From positions 92,336-156,335 of the forward strand of contig NZ_JACJHY010000016.1 in NCBI RefSeq assembly GCF_014138625.1: 64,000 bases of DNA. The letters are read 5' to 3'. This stretch comes from Aminobacter ciceronei (GTDB lineage: Bacteria > Pseudomonadota > Alphaproteobacteria > Rhizobiales > Rhizobiaceae). Under the pieces are notes generated by a model. That model was not told where the DNA came from, made no database searches, and saw only the letters and a list, made by a program, of their open reading frames with translations. Both the position numbers and the translations under genes were made by a program. Below are positions 54,934 to 63,659 of this stretch, piece after piece; within the stretch, counting starts at the first letter, position 1; each line of letters begins with the position of its first letter.

Positions 54934-56195
54934 TGGAACCGAACCCTATCGAAAAAAGCCCCGGCCTCGGTTCAGGGCGTCTGCTGGATTACATCCGTTT
55001 GCATCGTGACGACCAGGTGCGCATGCTGGCGGAGCTGGTCAAGGTGCCGTCTGACAACCCGCCCGGAGATTGCGCAGCGCATGCCGATCGCGCTGCCCAA
55101 TTGTATGAAGGCCTTGGTTTCACCGTCGAGCGACACAAGGTGCCCGATGCGCTGGTTGCGAGCGTCGGCATGATCAGTGCCACCAACCTGATTGTCCGCC
55201 ATAGGTTTGGGCCCGGTCCGACGATCGCGCTCAATGCGCATGGCGACGTCGTGGCGCCTGGCGAAGGCTGGACCGTTGATCCCTACGGCGCCGAGATCAA
55301 GGATGGCTGGATGTACGGCCGGGGTGTGGCAACCTCGAAGTCCGACTTCGTCACCTATGCCTATGCGCTGCTGGCGCTGCGCGCATTGGGCGAGAAGCTG
55401 TCGGGCACGATAGAGATCCACCTGACCTACGACGAAGAGGTCGGCGGCGACATTGGCCCGCTCTACTTGCTGCAGCAGGGGCTGACCAAGCCGGACTATG
55501 CGATCTGCGCCGGCCTGTCTTACGGCGTCGTCACCGCCCACAATGGCTGCCTGCATCTCGATATCGACGTCCGCGGCAAGTCGGCCCATGCGGCGCGGCC
55601 CGAAACGGGCATCGATGCGCTGGAGGCGGCTACCCACATACTGAGCCGGCTCTACTCGCTGCGCTCGGGCTTTTCCGAGCAACGCTCGTCGGTCGAAGGC
55701 ATCACCACGCCATCGCTGGTGGTTGGGCTGATCTCGGGCGGCATCAACACCAATGTCGTGCCCGACAAGATCGTCATGCGCGTCGACCGCCGCATGATCC
55801 CGGAAGAGAATGGTCCGGAGGTGGCGCGTGACCTGATCGCCTTCATCGAGGCGACCGCACGCGAGATGCCGGGCGTCGAGTGCCACGTTCGCCAGCTGAT
55901 GCTGGCCGATCCGCTGAAGCCGCTCGATGGGCAGGAGCGGCTGGCCGGTGCCTTGCAGCGGCATGCCTCGGAACTCGCCGGCGAGGCTGTCCCGACGCAT
56001 GGCGTGCCGCTCTACACCGATGCACGACACTACAGCAATGCCGGCATTCCGACCGTGCTTTATGGGGCCGGCCCGCGCACCATGCTCGAGGCCAATGCGC
56101 ACCGCGCCGACGAGAAGCTCAAGATCGACGACCTCGTGCTTGCAACCAATGTGGTGACGCTGGCGCTTTACGACATGCTCACCGGCAACGCCTGA
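54933..56195 (+). CDS. M20 family metallopeptidase/deacylase
   Basis: A 420-residue hydrolase of the ArgE/DapE/ACY1 family with all motifs: NAHGDVVAPGEGW (about 99), GRGVATSKSDF (about 131), TYDEEVGGD (about 165), dimerisation-domain start GKSAHAARPETGIDAL, and ARHYSNAGIPTVLYG near 370. It shares an overlapping start-stop with the AllC-like gene, so it is the last step encoded in this operon. A role in deacylating an N-carbamoyl or N-acyl amino acid is plausible; the substrate is unknown. Confidence 0.88.
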   Translation: MEPNPIEKSPGLGSGRLLDYIRLHRDDQVRMLAELVKVPSDNPPGDCAAHADRAAQLYEGLGFTVERHKVPDALVASVGMISATNLIVRHRFGPGPTIALNAHGDVVAPGEGWTVDPYGAEIKDGWMYGRGVATSKSDFVTYAYALLALRALGEKLSGTIEIHLTYDEEVGGDIGPLYLLQQGLTKPDYAICAGLSYGVVTAHNGCLHLDIDVRGKSAHAARPETGIDALEAATHILSRLYSLRSGFSEQRSSVEGITTPSLVVGLISGGINTNVVPDKIVMRVDRRMIPEENGPEVARDLIAFIEATAREMPGVECHVRQLMLADPLKPLDGQERLAGALQRHASELAGEAVPTHGVPLYTDARHYSNAGIPTVLYGAGPRTMLEANAHRADEKLKIDDLVLATNVVTLALYDMLTGNA

Positions 56196-56223
56196 CGACG
56201 TGGCTTAGGCATTCGAACAAGAC

Positions 56224-56248
56224 GGAAGGCGGTGATGGATCGCCTTCC
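56224..56248 (+). other. Hairpin at the end of the ureide operon
   Basis: GGAAGGCG and CGCCTTCC form a perfect 8-bp stem with a 9-nt loop, 28 bp after the last stop. No T-run follows, so it is at best a weak terminator or a 3'-end stabiliser. The rest of the 265-bp gap shows no gene. Confidence 0.4.
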
Positions 56249-56460
56249 TGCCGGCTGCTGCTCGGAACACATCTGCCGCGGACACTCCTCGCCTGCGTGG
56301 CAGAACTGCAGAGCCGCGTTGCCTTTCCCGAGCTGTCAGGATATCTCTATGGGACTGGAAACAGTGGCGTTTCCCAAATCTCCCAAAGCAGACTCCGCCC
56401 GGCTCGCGCCGATGACCGGGCAGTATTCTATCGACCTGCTCAATAGGTGGCTTATAGCGC

Positions 56461-57615
56461 ATGGCGACTGGTGACTGGCGGATTGGCGTCCTGTTTTCCA
56501 ACAGTGGAGTGACCGCGGCGGCCGAGACGGCCGAAGCGAACGCGACGCGCCTTGCCATCGAGGAGATCAACGCAGCCGGCGGCGTTCGCGGGCGGCAGAT
56601 AAAAGCGGTCTTCTACGATCCGGAATGTTCGGCCAAAAAGTATCAGGAACTCGCCGTTCGCCTTCTCGCCGAGGACGGCATCAAGGTCATCTTCGGCTGC
56701 TACATGTCGTCGGCGCGCAAGGCCGTCCTGCCAGAAATCGAAGCCTATCGCGGTATGCTGTTTTACCCGACCTTCTATGAGGGGTTCGAGTATTCGACGC
56801 GTTGCTTCTATACCGGTTCGTCGTCGAACCAGAACGCGGTCCAGCTTGCGCGCTATCTGATCGACAACTACGGCACGCGCTTCCTGCTGGTCGGCTCCAA
56901 CTACGTCTTCCCCTACGAGTACAACCGCGTCGTCATGGACCTGGTGATGAGAGCCAAGGGGACCATTCTCGACGAGCTCTACGTGCCCGTTGAACCGGCG
57001 CGCAAGGATTTCAATCGTGTCATCAAGCAGATCAGCAAGCTGAAGCCCGACATCGTGGTGTCGACGGTCGTCGGCACCGGCGCAGTCATGCTCTATGAGG
57101 CCTACAAGGAAGCCGGTTTCGACGTCGCCACCATGCCGATCGCCAGCCTGACGACCACCGAAGCGGAGGTCGCGGAGATGGCACCTGACATCGCGGCAGG
57201 ACACCTGACCTCGGCGTCGTTCTTCGAGACGCTGGACACGCCGCAGGCGCGCCAATTCGTATCGTCCTTCAAGCAACGGTTCGGCGCCGACGCCCCTGTC
57301 ACGGCGAGCGCCGAGGCTGCCTATTTCCAGGTTCATCTTTACGCCAAGGCGCTGGAGCTTGCCGGCACGGACGAACCGGAAGCGCTGGCCAAACATCTCG
57401 CCGGGCTGGAGTTCGACGCGCCGCAAGGGCGGATACGCATCGACCCCGACAACCACCACACCGAATTGTGGTCGCGCATCGGGCGGGTCAATGTCGAAGG
57501 CAAGTTCGACATCATCTGGCAATCCGAGACGAGGATAAGGCCCGACCCCTACTTCGTCACGGCGTCATTCGATGATTGGATGAGCAAACCCCATCAGCTG
57601 AAACGCAAGGCTTAG
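56461..57615 (+). CDS. AmiC/UrtA-like amide-sensing protein without signal peptide
   Basis: A 384-residue protein with the fold of UrtA/AmiC binding proteins: WRIGVLFSNSGVTAAAETAEANATRLAIEEINAAGGVRGRQIKAVFYDPE, FGCYMSSARKAVLPEIEAYRGMLFYPTFYEGFEYS and DNHHTELWSRIGRV. It begins directly with the mature domain and has no export signal, so it stays in the cytoplasm like Pseudomonas AmiC, which binds short amides and holds AmiR inactive. The AmiR-like gene starts 13 bp after its stop. It is paralogous to the periplasmic protein encoded at 58728. Likely ligand is urea or a short amide. Confidence 0.88.
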   Translation: MATGDWRIGVLFSNSGVTAAAETAEANATRLAIEEINAAGGVRGRQIKAVFYDPECSAKKYQELAVRLLAEDGIKVIFGCYMSSARKAVLPEIEAYRGMLFYPTFYEGFEYSTRCFYTGSSSNQNAVQLARYLIDNYGTRFLLVGSNYVFPYEYNRVVMDLVMRAKGTILDELYVPVEPARKDFNRVIKQISKLKPDIVVSTVVGTGAVMLYEAYKEAGFDVATMPIASLTTTEAEVAEMAPDIAAGHLTSASFFETLDTPQARQFVSSFKQRFGADAPVTASAEAAYFQVHLYAKALELAGTDEPEALAKHLAGLEFDAPQGRIRIDPDNHHTELWSRIGRVNVEGKFDIIWQSETRIRPDPYFVTASFDDWMSKPHQLKRKA

Positions 57616-57628
57616 CGGATCGTTCTCG

Positions 57629-58237
57629 GTGGCAACCAGCATACTCCAGGACCTGAAGGGCTTGCGTGTCCAAGTCATCCACCCGCCGGATGCGGCGGGA
57701 TTGGCGCTGGTCGAACATCTCAGGCGTATCGGCTGCAGTTGCGAAACGACCTGGCCCTTGCCCGATGCGATAAACCCATCGGCGGTGGTGGTGCTGGTTT
57801 CGATCGAGCAGGAGAACCGCGACAAGATCTTGAGCCTGTTCCGGCCGGTGGAGCCATCCGATCCCGCCTTGATTGCGGTCGTCACCTATGAGGATCCGAG
57901 CACGCTGCAGGTGGTGCTGGAGTGCGGGGCGCTGGCGGTCATCGAGCGGCCGATACGCCCGTTCGGCCTGTTGACCAATCTGACAATCGCGCGCGCGCTC
58001 TGGCTCGAGCGGCAAAATGCCAGCAAGCGCATCCGCAAGCTGGAGCGCAAGCTGGCCGGCAACAACCGCATCCTACGCGCTAAGAATATTCTCATGGAAA
58101 CGCAAGGGCTTAGCGAGCAGGACGCGTATGAGAACATCCGCCGGCAAGCGATGGCGAAGCGCGTGCCGATGGACGATCTGGCAAGCGCGATCATCAACGC
58201 GCATGAGCTCTTGACGTTCAAGGACATGCGTGACTAA
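57629..58237 (+). CDS. AmiR-type antiterminator with ANTAR RNA-binding domain
   Basis: A 202-residue GTG-started regulator. The N-terminal part (about 1-125) is a receiver-like domain without the phosphorylated aspartate pattern, as in AmiR. A coiled-coil stretch follows (LERQNASKRIRKLERKLAGNNRILRAKNILMETQ), then the ANTAR three-helix domain (ILMETQGLSEQDAYENIRRQAMAKRVPMDDLASAIINAHELL, about 150-195). ANTAR domains bind paired hexaloop RNA hairpins to prevent termination, and such a structure lies about 60 bp downstream, before the urea-type importer. Control by AmiC binding is inferred from the gene order. Confidence 0.9.
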   Translation: MATSILQDLKGLRVQVIHPPDAAGLALVEHLRRIGCSCETTWPLPDAINPSAVVVLVSIEQENRDKILSLFRPVEPSDPALIAVVTYEDPSTLQVVLECGALAVIERPIRPFGLLTNLTIARALWLERQNASKRIRKLERKLAGNNRILRAKNILMETQGLSEQDAYENIRRQAMAKRVPMDDLASAIINAHELLTFKDMRD

Positions 58238-58294
58238 TATGAAAAATAATTGACGCCGGGTGAACCTCGGATGTCGATACGGTGTGAGACAATG

Positions 58295-58356
58295 CGGTCC
58301 GCACCGAGTGGCTATGTAGCCCGCAAACTCCTCGTCGGAGTTGGCGGGCTTTTTTG
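58295..58356 (+). promoter_or_regulatory. ANTAR-responsive leader with overlapping terminator
   Basis: Two small hairpins with six-base loops come in series: CGG-TCCGCA-CCG, a 3-nt linker, then GGC-TATGTA-GCC; both loops carry G at position 4. The 3' arm of the second hairpin (58319-58321) is also part of the 5' arm of a strong terminator (AGCCCGC-A-AACTCC...GGAGTT-G-GCGGGCT, 58318-58350, then six T). Binding to the hairpins would block the terminator. Known ANTAR targets have paired hexaloops with A1 and G4; here position 1 is U. Confidence 0.6.
58318..58356 (+). terminator. Rho-independent terminator in the leader
   Basis: A 13-bp stem with one A-G mismatch and a 5-nt loop is followed by TTTTTT. 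It stands 80 bp after the amiR-like stop and 370 bp before the importer genes, so it could either end the amiCR transcript or act as a regulated barrier. Confidence 0.85.
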
Positions 58357-58727
58357 TTTTTCGGCTTCCGACAAGGCCGTTGGCAGCCGTTGGTTCGATC
58401 TGCAGCACTTTCTTGACGCTCTTTGGTCAGCGCGTGCGAACGCGTGCGCGGCATCGTTTTGTCCGTGTTTGGAAGCATGCTGCTCCACTTGTGAAAGGGT
58501 TCGTTCCGTAAAGCCGAAATAACAATGAAACTATTAGAAATAGTAGTTTGTTACTCTGCGTCGATTTGGATGTGGAATGAAGAATGTATTCGTCAATGCA
58601 CTTATACAGAATAAAATATACTTATGAGTGTATTGACTATTAGGACGTTCTAATAAAGCGTGCAGGTGGTCGCGAATGGGGCGGCTTCACAAAAACCAAA
58701 CGCACAACGATGCGAACAGGAGGACCT
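58357..58727. other. AT-rich gap before the urea-type importer
   Basis: No protein gene is supported. Between about 58515 and 58660 the sequence is clearly AT-richer than elsewhere in the window. It holds TATTAG-N6-CTAATA (58638-58655), an inverted repeat beside TTGACT. This may be a second promoter region for the importer operon, with a possible operator. Confidence 0.45.
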
Positions 58728-59975
58728 ATGAAGAACCATGATCGGCGTACGTTTCTGAAAGCGTCGGGCCTCACGGCCATCGGACTGGCAGCTCCTTCGA
58801 TCCTGCGTCTGGGCGACAAGGCCTGGGCAGCCGACGAGATTCCCGTCGGCATCATGTATTCGCTGACCGGGACCACCGCGATCGTCGAGAAATCGATGAA
58901 CCAGTGCGCCCAGATGGCAATCGACGAAATCAACGCCAAGGGCGGGGTCCTTGGCCGCAAGCTGCGCGCGATCATCGAGGATCCGGCGTCCGAACCGCGC
59001 ATCTATAGCGAAAAGGCCCGCAAGCTGACGATCGAGGACCAGGTTCCGGTGATCTTCGGCTGCTACACCACCGCCAGCCGCAAGGCGGTGCTGCCGGTCG
59101 TCGAGCGGCGCAAGGGCCTGCTCGTCTGGCCGACCTGGTACGAAGGCGAGGAGTGCTCCAAGAACGTGCTCTATGCCGGTTCCGCGGTGCCTAACCAGCA
59201 GCTGGAAAACTCGTTGCCGTGGCTGCAGAAGAGCCTGGGCAAGAACAAGGTGTTCATCGTCGGCTCCGACTATGCGTTTCCGCGCGGCATGGCCAAGACA
59301 TCGAAGACGATCTGCGAAAAGATCGGCATGCAGGTGGTCGGCGACGAATATCTGCCGCTCGGCCACACCGAGTGGGCGTCGATGGTCTCCAAGATCGGCG
59401 CGAGCGGCGCTGACGTGATCTTTTCCAACGTGGTCGGCGACTCGATCGTCGCCTTCTACAGGGAGCTGCGCAACCAGGGCTACGATTTCGACAAGCTGCC
59501 GCTCTGCGCCTCGACGACGACGGAGGTCGAGATCAAGGCGATGGGCCCGGAATACGCGCTCGGAAGCTATGTTTCGCTGCCCTATTTCCAGACCGTCGAC
59601 ACGCCTGAGAACAAGGTCTTCGTCGAGGCGTTCAAGGCCTATGCCGGCCCAGACGCCGTGACCCATGCCGCGATGGAGGCGGTCTATATCGGCGTCAACA
59701 TGTGGGCGATGGCGGCGGAAAAGGCAGGCGACCTCGCGCCCGATGCGATCGTTGCCAATGCCGGCGGGCTGTCCTTCGCCGCCCCCCAGGGCAAGGTCAC
59801 CATCGACCCCGACAACCTGCACAGCTACCTCACGCCGCGCATCGGCAAGACCCGCGCCGACGGCCTGCTCGACATCGTCGACCAGTACGCCGAACCGCTG
59901 GTGCCGCTGCCTTACTCCAGCGTCGGCGAGACCGCCGAGAAGCGGGTCTGCACGACGAGTGGGGCGACTCTCTAG
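58728..59975 (+). CDS. urtA: Urea/short-amide ABC transporter substrate-binding protein (UrtA-like)
   Basis: A 415-residue binding protein with a twin-arginine signal (DRRTFLKASGL, residues 5-15) and cleavage after AWAAD (about 35). The mature part is UrtA/FmdD-like: IPVGIMYSLTGTTAIVEKSMNQCAQMAIDEINAKGGVLGRKLRAIIEDPASEP, VIFGCYTTASRKAVLPVVERRKGLLVWPTWYEGEECS and DNLHSYLTPRIGK. Export through Tat is common for UrtA. AGGAGGACCT gives a strong ribosome site. First gene of an operon ending in ureE, which supports urea as ligand. Confidence 0.9.
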   Translation: MKNHDRRTFLKASGLTAIGLAAPSILRLGDKAWAADEIPVGIMYSLTGTTAIVEKSMNQCAQMAIDEINAKGGVLGRKLRAIIEDPASEPRIYSEKARKLTIEDQVPVIFGCYTTASRKAVLPVVERRKGLLVWPTWYEGEECSKNVLYAGSAVPNQQLENSLPWLQKSLGKNKVFIVGSDYAFPRGMAKTSKTICEKIGMQVVGDEYLPLGHTEWASMVSKIGASGADVIFSNVVGDSIVAFYRELRNQGYDFDKLPLCASTTTEVEIKAMGPEYALGSYVSLPYFQTVDTPENKVFVEAFKAYAGPDAVTHAAMEAVYIGVNMWAMAAEKAGDLAPDAIVANAGGLSFAAPQGKVTIDPDNLHSYLTPRIGKTRADGLLDIVDQYAEPLVPLPYSSVGETAEKRVCTTSGATL

Positions 59976-59991
59976 TCCCTGACTGCCAGCT

Positions 59992-60018
59992 GTGCCGGCA
60001 CGGATTTCGTGCCGGCAC
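59992..60018 (+). other. Intercistronic stem-loop after urtA
   Basis: A perfect 11-bp stem (GTGCCGGCACG / CGTGCCGGCAC) with loop GATTT, 16 bp after the stop, without a T-run. Fifth example of a hairpin directly behind a binding-protein gene in this window. Confidence 0.7.
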
Positions 60019-60046
60019 GCCCCCGACCAACGCGGATGGAAGCGGC

Positions 60047-60937
60047 ATGGAAACTTTTGTCATCGGCCTGAGCATCGCATCGATCTTGTTCATGGTCGCC
60101 CTGGGCCTGGCGATCATCTACGGCACCATGAACGTCATCAATCTCGCCCATGGCGAGATGGTGATGATCGGCGCCTACACCACGGTGCTGGCAACCAAAC
60201 ATCTCGGCTTCAACATCTATCTCTGCCTGCCGCTGGCGTTCCTGGTGACGGCGACATTCGGGCTGATCATCGAACGCACCGTGGTACGCAGGCTCTACGG
60301 CCGGCTGCTTGATACATTGCTGGCGACGTGGGGCATTGCGCTCATCCTGCAGCAGCTGATCCGTATACATTTCGGGCTCGGCCTGTTCGGTGTCGAGATC
60401 GATGGTCTGGGCTCCGACCTGCAGAACGTCCCGGTTCCCGCCGAGCTCCAGCAGGCCATTCAACTGTTCGGCGCGAACATCCCGGTCTACAGAGCCTTCG
60501 TCTTCGTCACCGCGCTGGCGCTGGGTGCGATTACCTGGCTCCTGATGTTCAGGACGCGTTTCGGCAGCCAGTTGCGCGCCGTCTCGGTTGCGCGGAATAC
60601 CGCCGCGGCCTGCGGCATCAACGACAAGCGCGTCAACATGCTGGCCTTCGCCTATGGCTCCGGCCTCGCCGGGATCGCGGGGGTTCTGGTGTCCGGCTTC
60701 AAGACCGTGTCGCCCGACATGGGCACGCCCTATGTCGTCGACGCCTTCCTTGTCGTCGTCGCCGGCGGTGTCGGTCATCTGCTCGGCACCTTCGCCTCGG
60801 CAGGCATTCTCGGCGAAGTCCAGAGTTTCGTCGCCACCTGGGCAAACGACGTTTACGGACGGACGGTCCTGTTTGCCGTCGTGATCTTCATTCTCCTCTT
60901 CAAGCCTCAGGGCCTCTTTGTCACCAAGAGCCGCTGA
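60047..60937 (+). CDS. urtB: Urea ABC transporter permease (UrtB-like)
   Basis: A 296-residue LivH-type permease of the UrtB group: IASILFMVALGLAIIYGTMNVINLAHGEMVMIGAY (about 9-45), LLATWGIALILQQLIRIHFG and FRTRFGSQLRAVSVARNTAAACGINDKRVNMLAFAYGSG (about 165-205). The size is that of UrtB without the long periplasmic N-terminal extension found in some species. It sits 29 bp after the urtA stem-loop. Confidence 0.9.
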   Translation: METFVIGLSIASILFMVALGLAIIYGTMNVINLAHGEMVMIGAYTTVLATKHLGFNIYLCLPLAFLVTATFGLIIERTVVRRLYGRLLDTLLATWGIALILQQLIRIHFGLGLFGVEIDGLGSDLQNVPVPAELQQAIQLFGANIPVYRAFVFVTALALGAITWLLMFRTRFGSQLRAVSVARNTAAACGINDKRVNMLAFAYGSGLAGIAGVLVSGFKTVSPDMGTPYVVDAFLVVVAGGVGHLLGTFASAGILGEVQSFVATWANDVYGRTVLFAVVIFILLFKPQGLFVTKSR

Positions 60938-60950
60938 GCTTGGCTGCAAC

Positions 60951-62123
60951 ATGGACGAGCGCATGACTTACCGCACCGCTTCCATCATCGCCTACATCGC
61001 CTTCTTCGCCGTTGTGCTCGCGCTTCCGCTGGTGCTCAACAGCTTCTGGACCAACCGCGTCGCGATCTATCTGGTCTATTCGATCTGCGCGATCGGCATC
61101 AGCATGTCGTGGGGCTATGCCGGCATCCTCAGCCTCGGGCAGGGCCTGTTCTTCGGCATGGGCGCCTACATGCTGGCGATGTCGCTGACGCTTGCCGTGC
61201 CGGAAAACAATCCGGTGCCGCAGCTGATGCTGCTCAACATGGAACCGAATGCGGTTCGTGACCTGTGCTGCGTCACGACAGGTTCGTTCCTGTGGATCCC
61301 GTTCCGGTCGGTCGCGGTCGGTATGATCGCGGGCATCGTCGTGCCCTGCATCCTCGCCGCCGCCATCGGCTACGTCATGTTCAAGCGGCGCACGACCGGC
61401 GTCTATGTCAGCATCATCACGCTGGCCTTCGCGGTGATCGGGCAATTGCTGATCATCAACAACCAGCCGCTGACGGGCGGCTTCAACGGCCTGGCCGACC
61501 TCGCGCTGCTGGAGATCGGCGGCTTCGAATTCGACCCCTACGGACCGAGCGCCTATTATGCCGTCGCACTCACCCTGATCGCGGTGATCCTGCTCGCCCG
61601 CTACATGCTGACCGGGCGCATCGGCCAGGTGCTCAAGGCCATTCGCGAGGATGAGGCGCGCGCGCGTTATCTCGGCTACGACGTCGAGAACTACAAGCTC
61701 TTCATCTTCTGTGTCTCCGCCGGCGTCGCCGGCCTGGCCGGCATGCTCTTCACGGTCACGTCGGAGTTCGCCACGCCGTCGCTGATGGCGACGTCGCTCA
61801 GCATCTCGATGGTGATCTGGGCGGCGACCGGCGGCCGCGCCTCGTTGCTCGGGGCCTGCATCGGAGCGCTGATCGTCAACTTCGTCGGCTCGCTGGCCAG
61901 CGAAAGCGCGACTTTCCAGCCGGTGTGGCCTATCATCCTGGGGCTGCTTTTCGTCGTCGTCGTGCTGTTCATGCCGAACGGAATAGCCGGGATCTTCAAG
62001 GCTTTCATCGATCGTCCCGGCAAGGCTGAGCGTCTCGGCGGAGCCAAGCTCTCCGGCAAGACCGAGCGCCCCGACAAGGCCGATCTTCTCGTCAAGTCTG
62101 AGCTGTCGGCAAGGGAGGCGTAA
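60951..62123 (+). CDS. urtC: Urea ABC transporter permease (UrtC-like)
   Basis: A 390-residue LivM-type permease with UrtC features: SMSWGYAGILSLGQGLFFGMGAYMLAM (about 44-72), TGGFNGLADL, and the contact loop LTGRIGQVLKAIREDEARARYLGYDVENYKLFIF (about 220-255). The C-terminus has an unusual charged tail of short Lys-Ala-Glu/Asp repeats (GKAERLGGAKLSGKTERPDKADLLVKSEL). ATGs at 60951 and 60963 are both possible. Confidence 0.9.
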   Translation: MDERMTYRTASIIAYIAFFAVVLALPLVLNSFWTNRVAIYLVYSICAIGISMSWGYAGILSLGQGLFFGMGAYMLAMSLTLAVPENNPVPQLMLLNMEPNAVRDLCCVTTGSFLWIPFRSVAVGMIAGIVVPCILAAAIGYVMFKRRTTGVYVSIITLAFAVIGQLLIINNQPLTGGFNGLADLALLEIGGFEFDPYGPSAYYAVALTLIAVILLARYMLTGRIGQVLKAIREDEARARYLGYDVENYKLFIFCVSAGVAGLAGMLFTVTSEFATPSLMATSLSISMVIWAATGGRASLLGACIGALIVNFVGSLASESATFQPVWPIILGLLFVVVVLFMPNGIAGIFKAFIDRPGKAERLGGAKLSGKTERPDKADLLVKSELSAREA

Positions 62124-62126
62124 CCG

Positions 62127-62921
62127 ATGAATGCCGTTCATAGGCCATCCCAAGCAGGCGCGGTGTCGACTGCACCGATCCTGCGGACACAAAACCTTAC
62201 CGTGCGCTTCGATGAGTTTCCCGCCGTGCGCGACGTCGACCTGTCGATCGCCGATGGCGAGCTCAGAGTGATCATCGGCGCTAACGGCGCCGGCAAGTCG
62301 ACCTTGCTGGATCTCCTGTGCGGCAAGACGCTGCCGTCTGAAGGCGAGATCTGGCTGCGCGACCGCAACATCACCGGCATCGGCGAGGCCGCAATCGCCC
62401 GCAGCGGCGTCGGTCGCAAGTTCCAGACGCCGACGGTGTTCAAGGACATGACGGTGCTGGAAAACCTGCAGGTGGCGAGCAATCGCCGTGTCCGCGTCTT
62501 CGAGAACCTGTTCGAGCGGGTGAAAGGGAGGCCGAGCGACAAGGAGGTAGCGGTTGCCGAGCGTACCGGGCTTCTCGGCTCGATGAAGCGCAAGGCCTCG
62601 GAGCTGTCGCACGGCCAGCTGCAATGGCTCGAACTGGCGATGGTGCTGAGCCAGGAACCCAAGATCATCCTGCTCGACGAGCCGGCCGCCGGCATGACGG
62701 CGGCCGAAACCGACAAGACGGCGGAGCTTTTGCTCGATCTCGCCGGCGGTCACACCGTGTTGGTGATCGAGCACGACATGGCCTTCGTCCGCCGCATCTG
62801 CCGGACCATCACCGTGATGCACCAGGGGGCTGTGCTCGCCGAGGGGACGGCCGAGGAGATCGAACGCAACCCCGCAGTGATAGAGGCCTATCTGGGATCG
62901 GCGACACTCAGCCATGCTTAA
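62127..62921 (+). CDS. urtD: Urea ABC transporter ATPase (UrtD-like)
   Basis: A 264-residue LivG-type ATPase: Walker A GANGAGKST (about 52), the UrtD-typical SGVGRKFQTPTVFKDMTVLENLQVA, signature-region ELSHGQLQWLELAMVL and Walker B ILLDEPAAGMTAAET. The SHGQ form of the signature is normal for UrtD. AAGGGAGGCG precedes the ATG. It overlaps the UrtE gene by 8 bp. Confidence 0.92.
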   Translation: MNAVHRPSQAGAVSTAPILRTQNLTVRFDEFPAVRDVDLSIADGELRVIIGANGAGKSTLLDLLCGKTLPSEGEIWLRDRNITGIGEAAIARSGVGRKFQTPTVFKDMTVLENLQVASNRRVRVFENLFERVKGRPSDKEVAVAERTGLLGSMKRKASELSHGQLQWLELAMVLSQEPKIILLDEPAAGMTAAETDKTAELLLDLAGGHTVLVIEHDMAFVRRICRTITVMHQGAVLAEGTAEEIERNPAVIEAYLGSATLSHA

Positions 62922-63609
62922 GTTCAAAGACCTCAACGCGTTCTACGGAACGAGCCACATCATCCACGATCTCAACCTTGAAATCCGCGAGGGCGAGGTC
63001 TTCTGCATCATGGGCCGCAACGGCGTCGGCAAGACGACGCTGCTGCGCAGCCTGCTCGGCATCGGCGTGCAGACCAAAGGCGCCATCGAGTTCGAAGGCG
63101 CCGACATCAGCGGCGACCTGACCTACCAGCGGGCACGGCGCGGCATCGGCTACGTGCCGCAGGGGCGCGAGATCGTGCCCGGGCTCAGCGTGCTCGACAA
63201 CATACTGCTCGGCTGCAACGCCCGCGCCGACGGCCAGACGTCGGTGCCGCCGCTGGTCTGGACGCTGTTTCCGTTCCTGAAGGATCACCTCCACCGGCGC
63301 GGTACCAACCTCTCGGGCGGACAACAGCAGCAGCTGGCCATTGCCCGCGCGCTTGCCACCGACCCGAGCATCCTGGTTCTCGACGAGCCGACCGAGGGCA
63401 TCCAGCCCAACATCGTCGAGCACATCGAAGAGGCGATCGTGTCGCTCAACCGGGACCATGGCCTGACCATCATCCTGGTCGAGCAGAAGATACGTTTTGC
63501 CCGTACCGCGGCGCACCGCTTCGCCATCCTCGAAAAGGGACAGATCGCGGCGGCCGGCGACACCGCCGACCTCAGCAACGAACTGATCCACAAACACATG
63601 GGCCTTTAG
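62914..63609 (+). CDS. urtE: Urea ABC transporter ATPase (UrtE-like)
   Basis: A 231-residue LivF-type ATPase with the UrtE pattern MLKFKDLNAFYGTSHIIHDLNLEIREGEVFCIMGRNGVGKTTLL, YVPQGREIVPGLSVLDNI, signature NLSGGQQQQLAIARAL and Walker B ILVLDEPTEGIQPNIVEHIE. A short hairpin (AGCCGC-GAAG-GCGGCT) overlaps its stop, and ureE begins 50 bp on. Confidence 0.93.
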   Translation: MLKFKDLNAFYGTSHIIHDLNLEIREGEVFCIMGRNGVGKTTLLRSLLGIGVQTKGAIEFEGADISGDLTYQRARRGIGYVPQGREIVPGLSVLDNILLGCNARADGQTSVPPLVWTLFPFLKDHLHRRGTNLSGGQQQQLAIARALATDPSILVLDEPTEGIQPNIVEHIEEAIVSLNRDHGLTIILVEQKIRFARTAAHRFAILEKGQIAAAGDTADLSNELIHKHMGL

Positions 63610-63659
63610 CCGCGAAGGCGGCTGGGGGCCTGCAGGTCAAGCGCAGAAAGGATTTTGAG

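Noticed and set aside
60921..62936. Minus-strand open frame of 671 codons
   Set aside because: Antisense to urtC and urtD, low-complexity Asp/Arg/His-rich translation, no family match.
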